Source: Flemingiibacterium sp045578725
GTDB lineage: Bacteria > Bacillota > Clostridia > Oscillospirales > CAG-272
Reading direction: 5' to 3'
DNA length: 22,432 nt
NCBI GenBank assembly: GCA_045578725.1
Contig: JAZNKS010000090.1
Coordinates: 1 to 22,432, forward strand
A program made the position numbers and the translations under genes. Positions 14,851 through 22,432 of the stretch are shown here, piece by piece (positions within the stretch are counted from its first letter, which is position 1; the number at the start of each line of letters is the position of its first letter). Below the pieces are notes generated by a model. It worked only from the letters and a program-made list of their open reading frames with translations, searched no databases and was not told where the DNA came from.

Positions 14851-14972
14851 TATTCGGTTTTGCCGGAATCATCCTGCGGGATGATGTACGGGCGGATCGA
14901 TTCGATCATTTCCTCAAATGGGAAATCGACCAGCATATCGCCCGGATTTGAGCTGTAGCTATAAAGACTCAT
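14850..14972 (-). CDS. Putative 40-residue small protein
   Basis: A 40-codon ORF beginning with ATG 14972, seven bases after the stop of the acyltransferase-like gene, and ending at TAA 14850 against the shared terminator. The sequence starts MSLYSYSSNPGDML and then is acidic and proline-containing (FPFEEMIESIRPY), ending KTE. No family is recognised. There is no convincing ribosome site, but the position fits the last gene of an operon. It is in another frame from the upstream gene, so a recent frameshift that detached the end of the upstream gene is an alternative. Moderate to low confidence. Confidence 0.45.
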   Translation of the reverse strand: MSLYSYSSNPGDMLVDFPFEEMIESIRPYIIPQDDSGKTE

Positions 14973-14979
14973 GTGCCCA

Positions 14980-15882
14980 TCAGCCGTCGTTTCTCGTCAG
15001 AATCTTCTCCCCGTCGAATACGATCACGCCATATCCGTGGCCGATGCCCTTGCCCTTTGCCAGCCAATCGGCGACATTGCGCTGGAAAGTGGTGTCACGC
15101 GGAAGCTTCGATGCATCGCCGTCAAAATCGCAGTAGAAGACCCGCCAGGCATTGGAGAACTTGCCGTCCTCGGCCGAGCCGTGCAGGATATCGAAATCGT
15201 TCATGAAATCCAGCAGATTCGAGCCCTCGGGATAAAGCTGCCGGCTCTCGGGATTGAGCAGCCACGAGCTGCAGACCAGCACCAGCCGGCCGCCTTCGGG
15301 AACCTTGAAGAATTCATAGGCGCGGCGGTAGGAATCAAGCCGGACCTCATAGGGAATCGGGCCGGAGGAGGGAATATGGAAATTGATGACCGTATCCCCG
15401 TTCTTCACGGACACGCCGTGCTTTTCGTAGGATTCCTCGCCAAAGCTGACCCGCTCATACTGGAAGCGGCCGAGGGCGAAGCGCTTCAGCGTATAATGCC
15501 ACTGGAACCAGCCGAAGACGAAGGTTCCCCAGACATGATGCAGCTTCCGGCATTCGATCAGCTTGCAGGTCAGATCGTGCATGATGTCGATGAACATCGT
15601 GCGGGGAAGGCGGGCGGCGGCATATTTCTTTTCAAGCTCCAGAGCGCAGAAGAGAAGGAAGAACATCAGCGCCGACAGCGGATTGATGCCTCTGTCCTCG
15701 GCCCATTGGCGGATCGCCTTCTCGGTCGGCTCGTTCTGGGATTCATCGCTTATGTACAGCTCGCGCCAGGCGGTGAGGATTTTGACATCCTCCTCATCAA
15801 GCCGCGCACGGATGGACTCAAAAAAGCCAATCGCGGGGGCCGGGAATCCGATGTCGGTCATAAGCAGTTTCAGGTTGGTCAT
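14980..15882 (-). CDS. Acyltransferase domain protein (GNAT-like C-terminal)
   Basis: A 300-residue cytoplasmic protein. I relate it to the Firmicute acyltransferase-domain proteins with an all-helical N-terminal part (about 1-135) and a GNAT-like C-terminal part. The signs are NFHIPSSGPIPYEVRLDSYRRAYEFF (about 167-192), VCSSWLLNPESRQLYPEGSNLLDFMNDFDI (about 203-232) and GYGVIVFDGEK near the end. Assignment is from memory of that family, not from a search. The start ATG 15882 has AAAGGAG 8 bases upstream, and this lies four bases after the methyltransferase stop, so the two are co-transcribed. Substrate unknown. Confidence 0.65.
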   Translation of the reverse strand: MTNLKLLMTDIGFPAPAIGFFESIRARLDEEDVKILTAWRELYISDESQNEPTEKAIRQWAEDRGINPLSALMFFLLFCALELEKKYAAARLPRTMFIDIMHDLTCKLIECRKLHHVWGTFVFGWFQWHYTLKRFALGRFQYERVSFGEESYEKHGVSVKNGDTVINFHIPSSGPIPYEVRLDSYRRAYEFFKVPEGGRLVLVCSSWLLNPESRQLYPEGSNLLDFMNDFDILHGSAEDGKFSNAWRVFYCDFDGDASKLPRDTTFQRNVADWLAKGKGIGHGYGVIVFDGEKILTRNDG

Positions 15883-15899
15883 AGCAGATTCTCCTTTAA

Positions 15900-16763
15900 T
15901 TATAATACGTTTTCATTCCGGCCGATCTCCCAGAAGGCGACGGCCGAGGCGGCGGCGACATTCAGCGAATCCACACCGTGATGCATCGGGATTTTGACCG
16001 TGTAATCGGCCGCTTCGATCGTTTCGCGCATCAGGCCCGTGCCCTCGGTTCCGAGCAGAATCGCGAGCCTTTCTGCCTCCTTGAGCCTTTTATCGGCGAC
16101 GGAGATGCTGTCATCGGACAGCGCCATCGCGGCGGATACAAAGCCGAGCTTTTGCAGGCGGCGAAGGCCCTCCCCCGGCCAATCGGCGGGCGAGTCTCCG
16201 ATCACCGTCCACGGGATCTGGAAAACGGTGCCCATGCTGACTCTGGCCGAGCGGCGGTTGAGCGGATCGGAGCATCGGGGCGATACCAGTACCGCATCGA
16301 TCCCCATCGCGGCGGCGCTCCGGAAGAGTGCTCCCACATTGACGGCATCGACGATATTTTCCAGCACAGCGATCCGTTTCGCGTTTTGGCAGACATCTTC
16401 AACCGACGGAAGCGGCGGGCGCTTCATGGCGGCCAGCAGACCCTGTGAGAGGCGAAAGCCGGTCAGCTCCTCAAGGATGTCCCGGTCACCCGTATAGATC
16501 GGCAGGCCGGGGAAGCGTTCGGCGCAGTCTGCGGCAAGTCCGGCAGCCGGCCCCTCCAGCTGGGCCTTATCGATCAGCAGGGAAACGGGTTCAAGCCCGG
16601 CCTTCAGCGCGAGTGTCACCACGGTGCGGCTCTCGGCAATGAAAAGCCCCAGTCCGCATTCTCTCTTTTGGCGGAGCTGATGCTCGGTCAGCCTTGCATA
16701 GATATCCAGCGCGGGATCGGAAAGGTCGGTGATTTCAATAACGGTCAGCTTCATCGCCTCCAT
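15900..16763 (-). CDS. SpoU/TrmH family RNA 2'-O-methyltransferase
   Basis: A 287-residue SPOUT-fold enzyme that would methylate the 2'-OH of a tRNA or rRNA nucleotide using S-adenosylmethionine. The three SpoU motifs are present in order: NIVDAVNVGALFRSAAAMG (136-154), LLGTEGTGL (236-244) and IPMHHGVDSLNVAAASAV (258-275), the knotted cofactor site. The N-terminal 120 residues form the usual substrate-binding domain. The start is uncertain: ATG 16763 lies only about 11 bases from the predicted transcript start, and ATG 16754 has GGAGG too close (2 bases). Next genes downstream are the acyltransferase and the small ORF. It is close to an unusually AT-rich region on its 5' side. Confidence 0.9.
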   Translation of the reverse strand: MEAMKLTVIEITDLSDPALDIYARLTEHQLRQKRECGLGLFIAESRTVVTLALKAGLEPVSLLIDKAQLEGPAAGLAADCAERFPGLPIYTGDRDILEELTGFRLSQGLLAAMKRPPLPSVEDVCQNAKRIAVLENIVDAVNVGALFRSAAAMGIDAVLVSPRCSDPLNRRSARVSMGTVFQIPWTVIGDSPADWPGEGLRRLQKLGFVSAAMALSDDSISVADKRLKEAERLAILLGTEGTGLMRETIEAADYTVKIPMHHGVDSLNVAAASAVAFWEIGRNENVL

Positions 16764-16780
16764 ACGTTGTTTCTGGTACC

Positions 16781-16809
16781 ATTATACAATAATCGGCTCC
16801 TTCTGTCAA
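16781..16809 (-). promoter_or_regulatory. Promoter of the methyltransferase operon
   Basis: On the minus strand, TTGACA (16809-16804) and TATAAT (16786-16781) are 17 bases apart. The start codon is so close (16763) that the leader would be about 11 bases, near leaderless. Confidence 0.87.
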
Positions 16810-16929
16810 GCATCGGGACAAAAAATCCTTTTTTCCCTTTGTGCGGACAGAAAGTCTTCGCAGATTTTCCAAAAACCAATCTCTTTCAGCGCTCAAAGCC
16901 GTATCCCACCTCGGATTTGATCCTATACC

Positions 16930-16964
16930 TTGAAATATTCATAAATCTATTGTATAATAGATTT
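16930..16964 (+). promoter_or_regulatory. Promoter overlapped by a perfect palindrome (operator candidate)
   Basis: TTGAAA (16930-16935) and TATAAT (16953-16958) are 17 bases apart. The -10 lies inside a perfect 9-bp inverted repeat: AAATCTATT (16943-16951) with AATAGATTT (16956-16964), 4-base centre. Dyads over the -10 are a common repressor-operator arrangement. Immediately downstream is only a 7-codon ORF (16977-17000), and no further gene until 17168. The TetR-family regulator at 17664 is the obvious candidate ligand, but this is inference. The rest of 16800-17167 holds nothing else that I can identify. Confidence 0.6.
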
Positions 16965-17107
16965 CGATGGAGCTTTATGGAGAATTTCACGTTCCCATAA
17001 ACGGGCAAAACAGAAAACGGGATGTCTATGGCACAGCAGAACGGTGAAAGCGTTCGCTGAAACGGAAGTTATCTTATAGAAATCAACAAATTCCCAATAT
17101 TATGTTG

Positions 17108-17136
17108 TTCAATTCCTCTTTTTTGTGTGGTAAAAT
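17108..17136 (+). promoter_or_regulatory. Weak promoter before the 113-residue gene
   Basis: A TAAAAT -10 (17131-17136) with an extended TGG is seen; the -35 at 17108-17113 (TTCAAT) is poor. The gene start is 32 bases downstream of the -10. Confidence 0.4.
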
Positions 17137-17167
17137 ATAGCCATAAATCAAAAAGGAGGTTCATCCT

Positions 17168-17509
17168 ATGAACACAGACAAAATTTTAGCAGAATCCATC
17201 GCAAAGGACTATGCACCGAAGGAAAATTCCAGGATCGTTGCGCTGAAAAAGCTGGACAACCGTGCAAAACGACCTGCCACAGTTTTCACCTACTCTTGGG
17301 GTATCGTATTTGCACTTGTTTTCGGCACCGGTATGTCACTGGCAATGCAGGTTATCGGACACAGCATGGTGCTTGGTATCATTGTCGGTATCGTTGGCCT
17401 TATCGGCTGCGGTGTCAATTATCCGATTTATAAGAGGCTGCTTGAAAAGGGTAAGGAAAAATATGCCTATGAAATCGTGCAGCTTGCCCGTGAAATCGCA
17501 GAGGAATAA
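17168..17509 (+). CDS. 113-residue two-helix membrane protein
   Basis: ATG 17168 has AGGAGGT 8 bases upstream. The N-terminal 40 residues are polar, with KxAxxIAKDYAPKENSRIVALKKLD at about 5-30; two hydrophobic helices follow (about 42-62 and 67-88) and then a polar helix KYAYEIVQLAREIAEE. Close relatives are common in Clostridia and are sometimes labelled dihydropteridine reductase in databases; I see no reductase motif here and would leave it unnamed. It lies at the left side of an AT-richer segment. A strong terminator (17532-17554) follows, so it is a single-gene unit. Confidence 0.8.
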   Translation: MNTDKILAESIAKDYAPKENSRIVALKKLDNRAKRPATVFTYSWGIVFALVFGTGMSLAMQVIGHSMVLGIIVGIVGLIGCGVNYPIYKRLLEKGKEKYAYEIVQLAREIAEE

Positions 17510-17531
17510 TCCAGGCCTGCAAGGAGTGGTA

Positions 17532-17554
17532 GCGTGAAAAATACTTTTTCACGC
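17532..17554 (+). terminator. Terminator-like hairpin
   Basis: GCGTGAAAAA (17532-17541) pairs perfectly with TTTTTCACGC (17545-17554) over a TAC loop, followed by a GGTTTTGT tail. The tail is weaker than at other terminators here. Confidence 0.6.
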
Positions 17555-17589
17555 ATGGTTTTGTGGCTTTCATGTCTCTTTGAGCCATG

Positions 17590-17650
17590 ATTTTGCTTCG
17601 CAAAACCAGCCCCAATTCCCAAATAAGGAAGTTTTCGCTGACGCGAAAGC
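17590..17650. repeat. Two small hairpins before the TetR gene
   Basis: TTTTGC-TTC-GCAAAA (17591-17605) and TTTCGC-TGAC-GCGAAA (17633-17648) lie about 30 bases apart. The first shares TTTGCTTCGCAAA with the hairpin at 130-144 of the 5' array. No promoter for the TetR gene could be placed with confidence in this region. Confidence 0.5.
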
Positions 17651-17663
17651 CATGGTGATTAAT

Positions 17664-18260
17664 ATGAATAAATCCGAAAGCAAATATTTTAACACTGCCA
17701 CGAAAATGGACCTTGCATTGATTTCCTTACTGAAAAAGAAACCGTTTGAATATATCACTGTCAGCGAGATTTGCGAAGCAGCAGGGGTAAATCGCTCCAC
17801 CTTTTACCTGCATTATGAAACGATCGGCGATTTGCTGAATGAAACAACCAGATTTTTGCTGAATGATTTTTTATCCTATTTTTCAACCGATACACAATCG
17901 ATTGCCCTCAATCTGCAGGACTGCGAACTGGGGGAATTGGTGTTTATTTGCGATAAGTATCTGACACCCTATTTCACTTATATCAAAGACCACAAAGAGG
18001 TATTCAAGGTTGCGTTGGCGCAAAACAAGCTTCTGGGATTTGAAGATGTGTATAAGCGGATGTTCGAAAACATATTCAATCCGATTCTGGAGAGATTTCA
18101 ATACTCGGCAGACATCCGCCAATATGTGATGATGTATTATCTGAACGGAATCAACGCCATCATTGTTGAATGGTTGAAAAACAGGTGTGACAAGTCAACC
18201 GAAGAACTGACAAAAATAATCGCTGTCTGTATTTACGGGAAAGATCATGCGAATGGATAG
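17664..18260 (+). CDS. TetR/AcrR family transcriptional regulator
   Basis: A 198-residue DNA-binding regulator. The N-terminal helix-turn-helix spans about residues 12-55: LDLALISLLKKKPFEYITVSEI-like start, then CEAAGVNRSTFYLHYETIGDLL, typical of the group with TetR-like C-terminal domains of the TetR_C_8 kind. The rest is helical and would bind an effector and form the dimer. I choose ATG 17664 (after a weak GGTGA); ATG 17652 and a long TTG frame from 17580 are alternatives but would include the hairpins. It overlaps the next gene by 14 bases, suggesting that it controls that membrane protein. AT-richer than the surrounding core genes. Confidence 0.85.
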   Translation: MNKSESKYFNTATKMDLALISLLKKKPFEYITVSEICEAAGVNRSTFYLHYETIGDLLNETTRFLLNDFLSYFSTDTQSIALNLQDCELGELVFICDKYLTPYFTYIKDHKEVFKVALAQNKLLGFEDVYKRMFENIFNPILERFQYSADIRQYVMMYYLNGINAIIVEWLKNRCDKSTEELTKIIAVCIYGKDHANG

Positions 18261-18843
18261 GACCCTGAAGCTCGCACTTGTCAGTTTGTTATTCAATATG
18301 GTGTATAGCGCCTATCACATTATTCTGGGCATAGCAACACGCTCGTGGTGGTTTTTCACCATCGGTATTTACTATGCAATATTGAGTATTGTCCGCTTTG
18401 TGGTTCTTCGGTACAAAGACGAAAAATTCCTTGTCATTCGGTTTACCGGAATCATGTTGATGGTGCTGTCCCTGTCGCTCGTCGGAACAGTCATCCTCGC
18501 TTTTGTGAAAGACAGAGGAACCATGTTTCATTTGATTGTTATGCTTGCGATTGCGGTATATGTTTTTATCAAAATCACACTTGCGGCAATCAATTGGGTA
18601 AAGGCCCGCAAAAGCAAATCGGCAAAATTGATTACATTACGAAACATATCCTTTGCCGATGCATTTGTTTCTATATTTTCTCTGCAAAGGTCAATGCTCG
18701 CATCCTTTGAGGGAATGACGGAAATAGAAATCCGGATTATGAATGCCGCAACCGGCTCTGCGGTGTGTATCATCGTTTTTTTGCTCGGATTGAATCTCAT
18801 GCGGCCAAAAAGCCAGTTAAACAGTAATCATGGTGATGAATAA
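18247..18843 (+). CDS. Multi-pass membrane protein paired with TetR
   Basis: A 198-residue integral membrane protein with about five to six hydrophobic helices, starting with TLKLALVSLLFNMVYSAYH (about 5-23). Other marks are SWWFFTIGIYYAILSIVRF (about 33-51), an LQRSMLASFEGM segment (about 139-150) and AATGSAVCIIVFLLGL near the end. I recognise no characterised family. ATG 18247 has GGGA 6 bases upstream and starts inside the TetR gene (14-bp overlap), so the two are translated together. The pair resembles other self-regulated TetR and membrane-protein pairs, where the membrane protein is often an exporter, but that is inference. A terminator follows. Confidence 0.75.
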   Translation: MRMDRTLKLALVSLLFNMVYSAYHIILGIATRSWWFFTIGIYYAILSIVRFVVLRYKDEKFLVIRFTGIMLMVLSLSLVGTVILAFVKDRGTMFHLIVMLAIAVYVFIKITLAAINWVKARKSKSAKLITLRNISFADAFVSIFSLQRSMLASFEGMTEIEIRIMNAATGSAVCIIVFLLGLNLMRPKSQLNSNHGDE

Positions 18844-18862
18844 CAATATGCCGAATCGTTCG

Positions 18863-18900
18863 GGAGCAGAGGTTTCAGACCTTTGCTCCTGTTCTTTTGC
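18863..18900 (+). terminator. Terminator of the TetR operon
   Basis: An 11-bp stem with one G-T pair (18863-18873 with 18879-18889), 5-base loop, is followed by TGTTCTTTTGC. Confidence 0.7.
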
Positions 18901-18947
18901 TCTCTCATCGCCCTGCGGACCATTTATGGGATCGGGGGATTCCGTTG

Positions 18948-18979
18948 TTTCCGTCAAATCATCAAAGGGTTGACGGAAA
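18948..18979. repeat. 10-bp inverted repeat upstream of asd
   Basis: TTTCCGTCAA (18948-18957) and TTGACGGAAA (18970-18979) are perfect inverted copies separated by 12 bases. It lies between the TetR terminator and the asd promoters. It could be an operator, a hairpin of an unlisted transcript, or the remains of an element end. There is no gene between 18844 and 19111. Confidence 0.6.
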
Positions 18980-19042
18980 AGCCTTTATCCGCACAAAAGG
19001 CAAAAGGGATGGCAAAAATCGAAAAATAATTCGTCCGGTCGG

Positions 19043-19079
19043 TTGACAGATTGACAGGAAAATGATATAATATTATAAT
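19043..19079 (+). promoter_or_regulatory. Two overlapping perfect asd promoters, 8 bp apart
   Basis: Promoter 1 is TTGACA 19043-19048, 17-base spacer, TATAAT 19066-19071, with TGA extended -10. Promoter 2 is TTGACA 19051-19056, 17-base spacer, TATAAT 19074-19079. Both boxes are full consensus, and both are offset by exactly 8 bases. The leader is about 25-33 bases, leaving no room for a lysine riboswitch. Confidence 0.9.
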
Positions 19080-19111
19080 AGAAAAATATTAATCTTATGG
19101 AGGACACACTC

Positions 19112-20194
19112 ATGTCTCAGAACAAGCTCCGCGCCGGCATCGTCGGTGCAACCGGTATGGTCGGTCAGCGCTTCATCACGCTTCTTGCCGATCATCCTTA
19201 CTTTGAAATCACCGCGCTCGCCGCTTCGCCCCGCAGCGCAGGCAAGACCTACACCGAAGCCCTCGGCGGCCGCTGGAAGCTGGCGGATCCCATGCCCGAG
19301 GCCGTAAAGGATATGGTTGTCATCGATGCCTCGAAGATCGATGTCATGAAGGAACTGGTCGATTTCGTATTCTGCGCCGTCGATATGAAGAAGGACGAAA
19401 TCAAGGCTCTGGAGGAGGCCTATGCCAAGGCCGAGATTCCGGTTGTATCCAACAACTCCGCCAATCGCTGGACCCCCGATGTTCCGATGGTGATTCCGGA
19501 AATCAACGATGAGCATCTGGCCGTCATCGAATACCAGAGAAAGCGCCTCGGCACGAAGAAGGGCTTTATCGCCGTCAAGCCGAACTGCTCGATCCAGTCC
19601 TATGTTCCCGCCCTCACGCCCCTTCTGAAGTATAAGCCCACCGAGATTGTTGCCACCACCTATCAGGCTATCTCCGGCGCCGGCAAGACCTTTAAGGAAT
19701 GGCCGGAAATGATCGACAATGTCATCCCCTACATCGGCGGCGAGGAGGAAAAGTCCGAGCAGGAGCCGCTCCGCATCTGGGGTCACATCGAGAACGGCGA
19801 GATCGTCAAAGCCGCCGCTCCGCTGATTACCACCCAGTGCATCCGCGTGCCCGTTACCGACGGTCACACCGCGGCTGTCTTTGTAAAGTTCGCCGAGAAG
19901 CCCACCAAGGAGCAGATTCTCGAGGCATGGGCCTCCTATTCCGGCAAGCCGCAGGAGCTGGAGCTCCCCCACGCGCCCAAGCAGTTCCTCCATTATTTTG
20001 AGGAGGACAACCGCCCGCAGGTCAACCTTGACCGGAACTGCGAAGGCGGCATGGCCATCACCCTCGGCCGTCTGCGCGAGGATACCCTGTTTGACTACAA
20101 GTTTGTCGGCCTTTCCCACAATACGCTCCGCGGCGCGGCCGGCGGTGCGGTTGAAATCGCCGAGCTGCTTTACCGCGAGGGATGGCTGAGCTGA
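19112..20194 (+). CDS. asd: Aspartate-semialdehyde dehydrogenase
   Basis: A 360-residue enzyme that reduces aspartyl phosphate to aspartate semialdehyde with NADPH, the branch point to lysine/diaminopimelate, threonine and methionine. The N-terminal Rossmann motif is GIVGATGMVGQRF (9-21). The nucleophile is C159 in KPNCSIQ; QAISGAGK (185-192) and H252 in DGHTAAVF complete the active site. SNNSANRW (113-120) and the length place it in the fungal/archaeal-type subfamily rather than the E. coli type. ATG 19112 has GGAGG (19099-19103) 8 bases upstream; ATG 19097 overlaps the ribosome site. The next gene starts 13 bases before its stop. Confidence 0.95.
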   Translation: MSQNKLRAGIVGATGMVGQRFITLLADHPYFEITALAASPRSAGKTYTEALGGRWKLADPMPEAVKDMVVIDASKIDVMKELVDFVFCAVDMKKDEIKALEEAYAKAEIPVVSNNSANRWTPDVPMVIPEINDEHLAVIEYQRKRLGTKKGFIAVKPNCSIQSYVPALTPLLKYKPTEIVATTYQAISGAGKTFKEWPEMIDNVIPYIGGEEEKSEQEPLRIWGHIENGEIVKAAAPLITTQCIRVPVTDGHTAAVFVKFAEKPTKEQILEAWASYSGKPQELELPHAPKQFLHYFEEDNRPQVNLDRNCEGGMAITLGRLREDTLFDYKFVGLSHNTLRGAAGGAVEIAELLYREGWLS

Positions 20195-20988
20195 AGCTTC
20201 CCGAAGGCATCCGCGCCGTCATTGACGGCGCTTCCCTCAAAAATATCAGCGGCCGGTCATCGGCACGAACGTATCTCTGCCGACGGGGCGGGGAAGAATT
20301 CATCCTGAAGACGGGTGCTCCCGGATCCCTGCGCCGCCAGGCCGAGCGGATGCGGGAGCTTGCCCGGCACGGCTTTTCCGCCGGGGTGATCGCCTATGAA
20401 TCCGGGGACTGCGACGCACTTCTGATGCACCGCCTTGCCGGCCGGGACGGCACCGATCCGAAGCATCTTTCCGATCCCGGGCGGCTCTGCCGTGTGCTGG
20501 CCGGATCCCTGCGCGCCCTGCATGAGCTGTCGCTGCATGAGCTGACGCTGCATGAGCTGACGCTGCATGAGCTGTCGCCCGGCGGCTGTCCGTGGGATGT
20601 CAACCGGGATGCCATCGACCGGATTCCCGCACCGAAGAAGCTTCGCCCGGATCCCGCCTACTATGAGGCCGCCGGCTTTTGTCTGCCCGGCGACATTCCC
20701 GCCGCTATGCTCAAGCGCGCGGCCCGGGATATTCTGCGATACGATGCCGTCCTGCACGGCGATGCCTGCCTGCCAAACATCATGATGGACAACTTTGCCT
20801 TCACGGGCTTCATCGATGTGGGCGAGGGCGGTGTCGGCGACCGGCATTTCGATCTCTTCTGGGCGATCTGGTCGCTTGCTTACAATCTGGGAACGGATGC
20901 GTACCGCGAGCCTTTTCTCGATGCGTACGGGCGGGATGCCGTTGACGCAGAGCGTCTTCGCATCTGCGCACTGCTGTCCTCACTGTGA
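20182..20988 (+). CDS. APH(3')-like aminoglycoside phosphotransferase/small-molecule kinase
   Basis: A 268-residue kinase of the APH(3') fold. The ATP-site lysine is K43 (EEFILK). The catalytic Brenner motif HGDxxxxN is H192-D194-N199 in VLHGDACLPNIM, followed by the metal aspartate D212 in GFIDVGEGGVGDRHFD. This order and the length (about 264 in APH(3')) match aminoglycoside 3'-phosphotransferases, which phosphorylate and inactivate drugs such as kanamycin; activity here is unproven. It carries an inserted repeat LHEL(S/T) x4 at residues 113-132. The start overlaps asd by 13 bases, so translation is coupled and it shares the strong asd promoters. No mobile-element genes adjoin it. Confidence 0.85.
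   Translation: MAELKLPEGIRAVIDGASLKNISGRSSARTYLCRRGGEEFILKTGAPGSLRRQAERMRELARHGFSAGVIAYESGDCDALLMHRLAGRDGTDPKHLSDPGRLCRVLAGSLRALHELSLHELTLHELTLHELSPGGCPWDVNRDAIDRIPAPKKLRPDPAYYEAAGFCLPGDIPAAMLKRAARDILRYDAVLHGDACLPNIMMDNFAFTGFIDVGEGGVGDRHFDLFWAIWSLAYNLGTDAYREPFLDAYGRDAVDAERLRICALLSSL
20518..20577 (+). repeat. Four 15-bp tandem repeats in the APH-like gene
   Basis: Four direct copies of CTGCATGAGCTG(T/A)CG begin at 20518, 20533, 20548 and 20563. Only the one T/A position varies (T, A, A, T). They are in frame and encode LHELS/LHELT. Confidence 0.95.
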
Positions 20989-21042
20989 CAGCAGAAATCA
21001 AAATACAGGAATGCTTTTGCCAAAAAGCGAAAGGAAATGATC

Positions 21043-22307
<1,265 letters not shown>

Positions 22308-22311
<4 letters not shown>

Positions 22312-22432
22312 GTGAAACGAAAGCTCCCGATCTGCTCACGCTGATCCGTCAGAAGATGCCGACCTTCTCCAAGGGTCAGCGCCAGATCGCCGCTTACATG
22401 ACGGAGCATTATGACAAGGCGGCCTATATGAC
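22308..22432 (+). CDS. RpiR/MurR family transcriptional regulator (5' part)
   Basis: The first 41 residues of an incomplete gene. The visible LLTLIRQKMPTFSKGQRQIA (residues 9-28) and AYMTEHYDKAAYM that follows are the start of the RpiR N-terminal helix-turn-helix domain. Family members also carry a C-terminal SIS sugar-phosphate-binding domain, outside the window. It overlaps purD by four bases and would be co-translated with it. Which sugar or phosphate it senses cannot be told. Confidence 0.85.

Noticed and set aside
14971..15981. 336-codon plus-strand frame
   Set aside because: Opposite the acyltransferase-like gene, without ribosome site or recognisable domain.
16977..17000. 7-codon leader ORF
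   Set aside because: Ribosome site is too close and there is no regulatory partner; mentioned with the palindromic promoter only.
19080..19111. Lysine riboswitch before asd
   Set aside because: Leader is about 30 bases, too short for the L box.

Overview
The window looks like chromosomal DNA of a fairly GC-rich Clostridia-type Firmicute, most likely a gut Oscillospirales/Ruminococcaceae-like lineage. This is inferred from strong AGGAGG-type ribosome sites, consensus sigma-A promoters (often with a TGn extended -10), the secG-rnr order, a long-form HPF, a DUF1934 protein and a DUF4093-type Toprim protein. No phylogeny could be run. Almost everything is coding, in short operons joined by ATGA stop-start overlaps.

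Layout. 1-334: a bidirectional terminator, then an unusual array of small hairpins separated by GTGAAAT/ATTTCAC words, then a promoter. 335-2938: a coupled operon of a metallophosphoesterase, a TauE/SafE-like permease, a 23-residue membrane peptide and a lipoprotein with a metzincin-like zinc motif. 3033-5772: secG, a branched terminator-like RNA, and rnr (RNase R). 5735-6256 (minus): a secreted protein with a possible peptidoglycan-binding domain. 6412-10537: a plus-strand run of DUF1934, holA, a Toprim protein, GtrA and a polysaccharide flippase. It is followed by a 5'-truncated paralogue (10539-10736) of the next small membrane protein (10794-11195). 11236-13148 (minus): a GT4 glycosyltransferase and hpf. 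13431-14801: a uraA-like uracil permease. 14850-16763 (minus): a SpoU/TrmH RNA methyltransferase, a probable acyltransferase and a 40-residue ORF.

16800-19000 is visibly AT-richer: a two-helix membrane protein, a TetR regulator and a multi-pass membrane protein. It is bracketed by an imperfect 15-bp inverted repeat and looks like an acquired or recently inserted islet. 19043-22432: two overlapping perfect promoters feed asd (fungal/archaeal-type aspartate-semialdehyde dehydrogenase), an APH(3')-like kinase, purD and the start of an RpiR-family regulator.

The housekeeping genes cover protein export, RNA decay, ribosome hibernation, clamp loading, pyrimidine uptake, purine synthesis and aspartate-family amino acids. 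I see no CRISPR array, defence cassette, integrase or transposase. The least explained parts are the hairpin array, the coupled small-peptide/lipoprotein operon, the truncated paralogue, the AT-rich islet and several regulatory arrangements (hairpin-bridged ribosome site, branched secG-rnr RNA, duplicated asd promoter).
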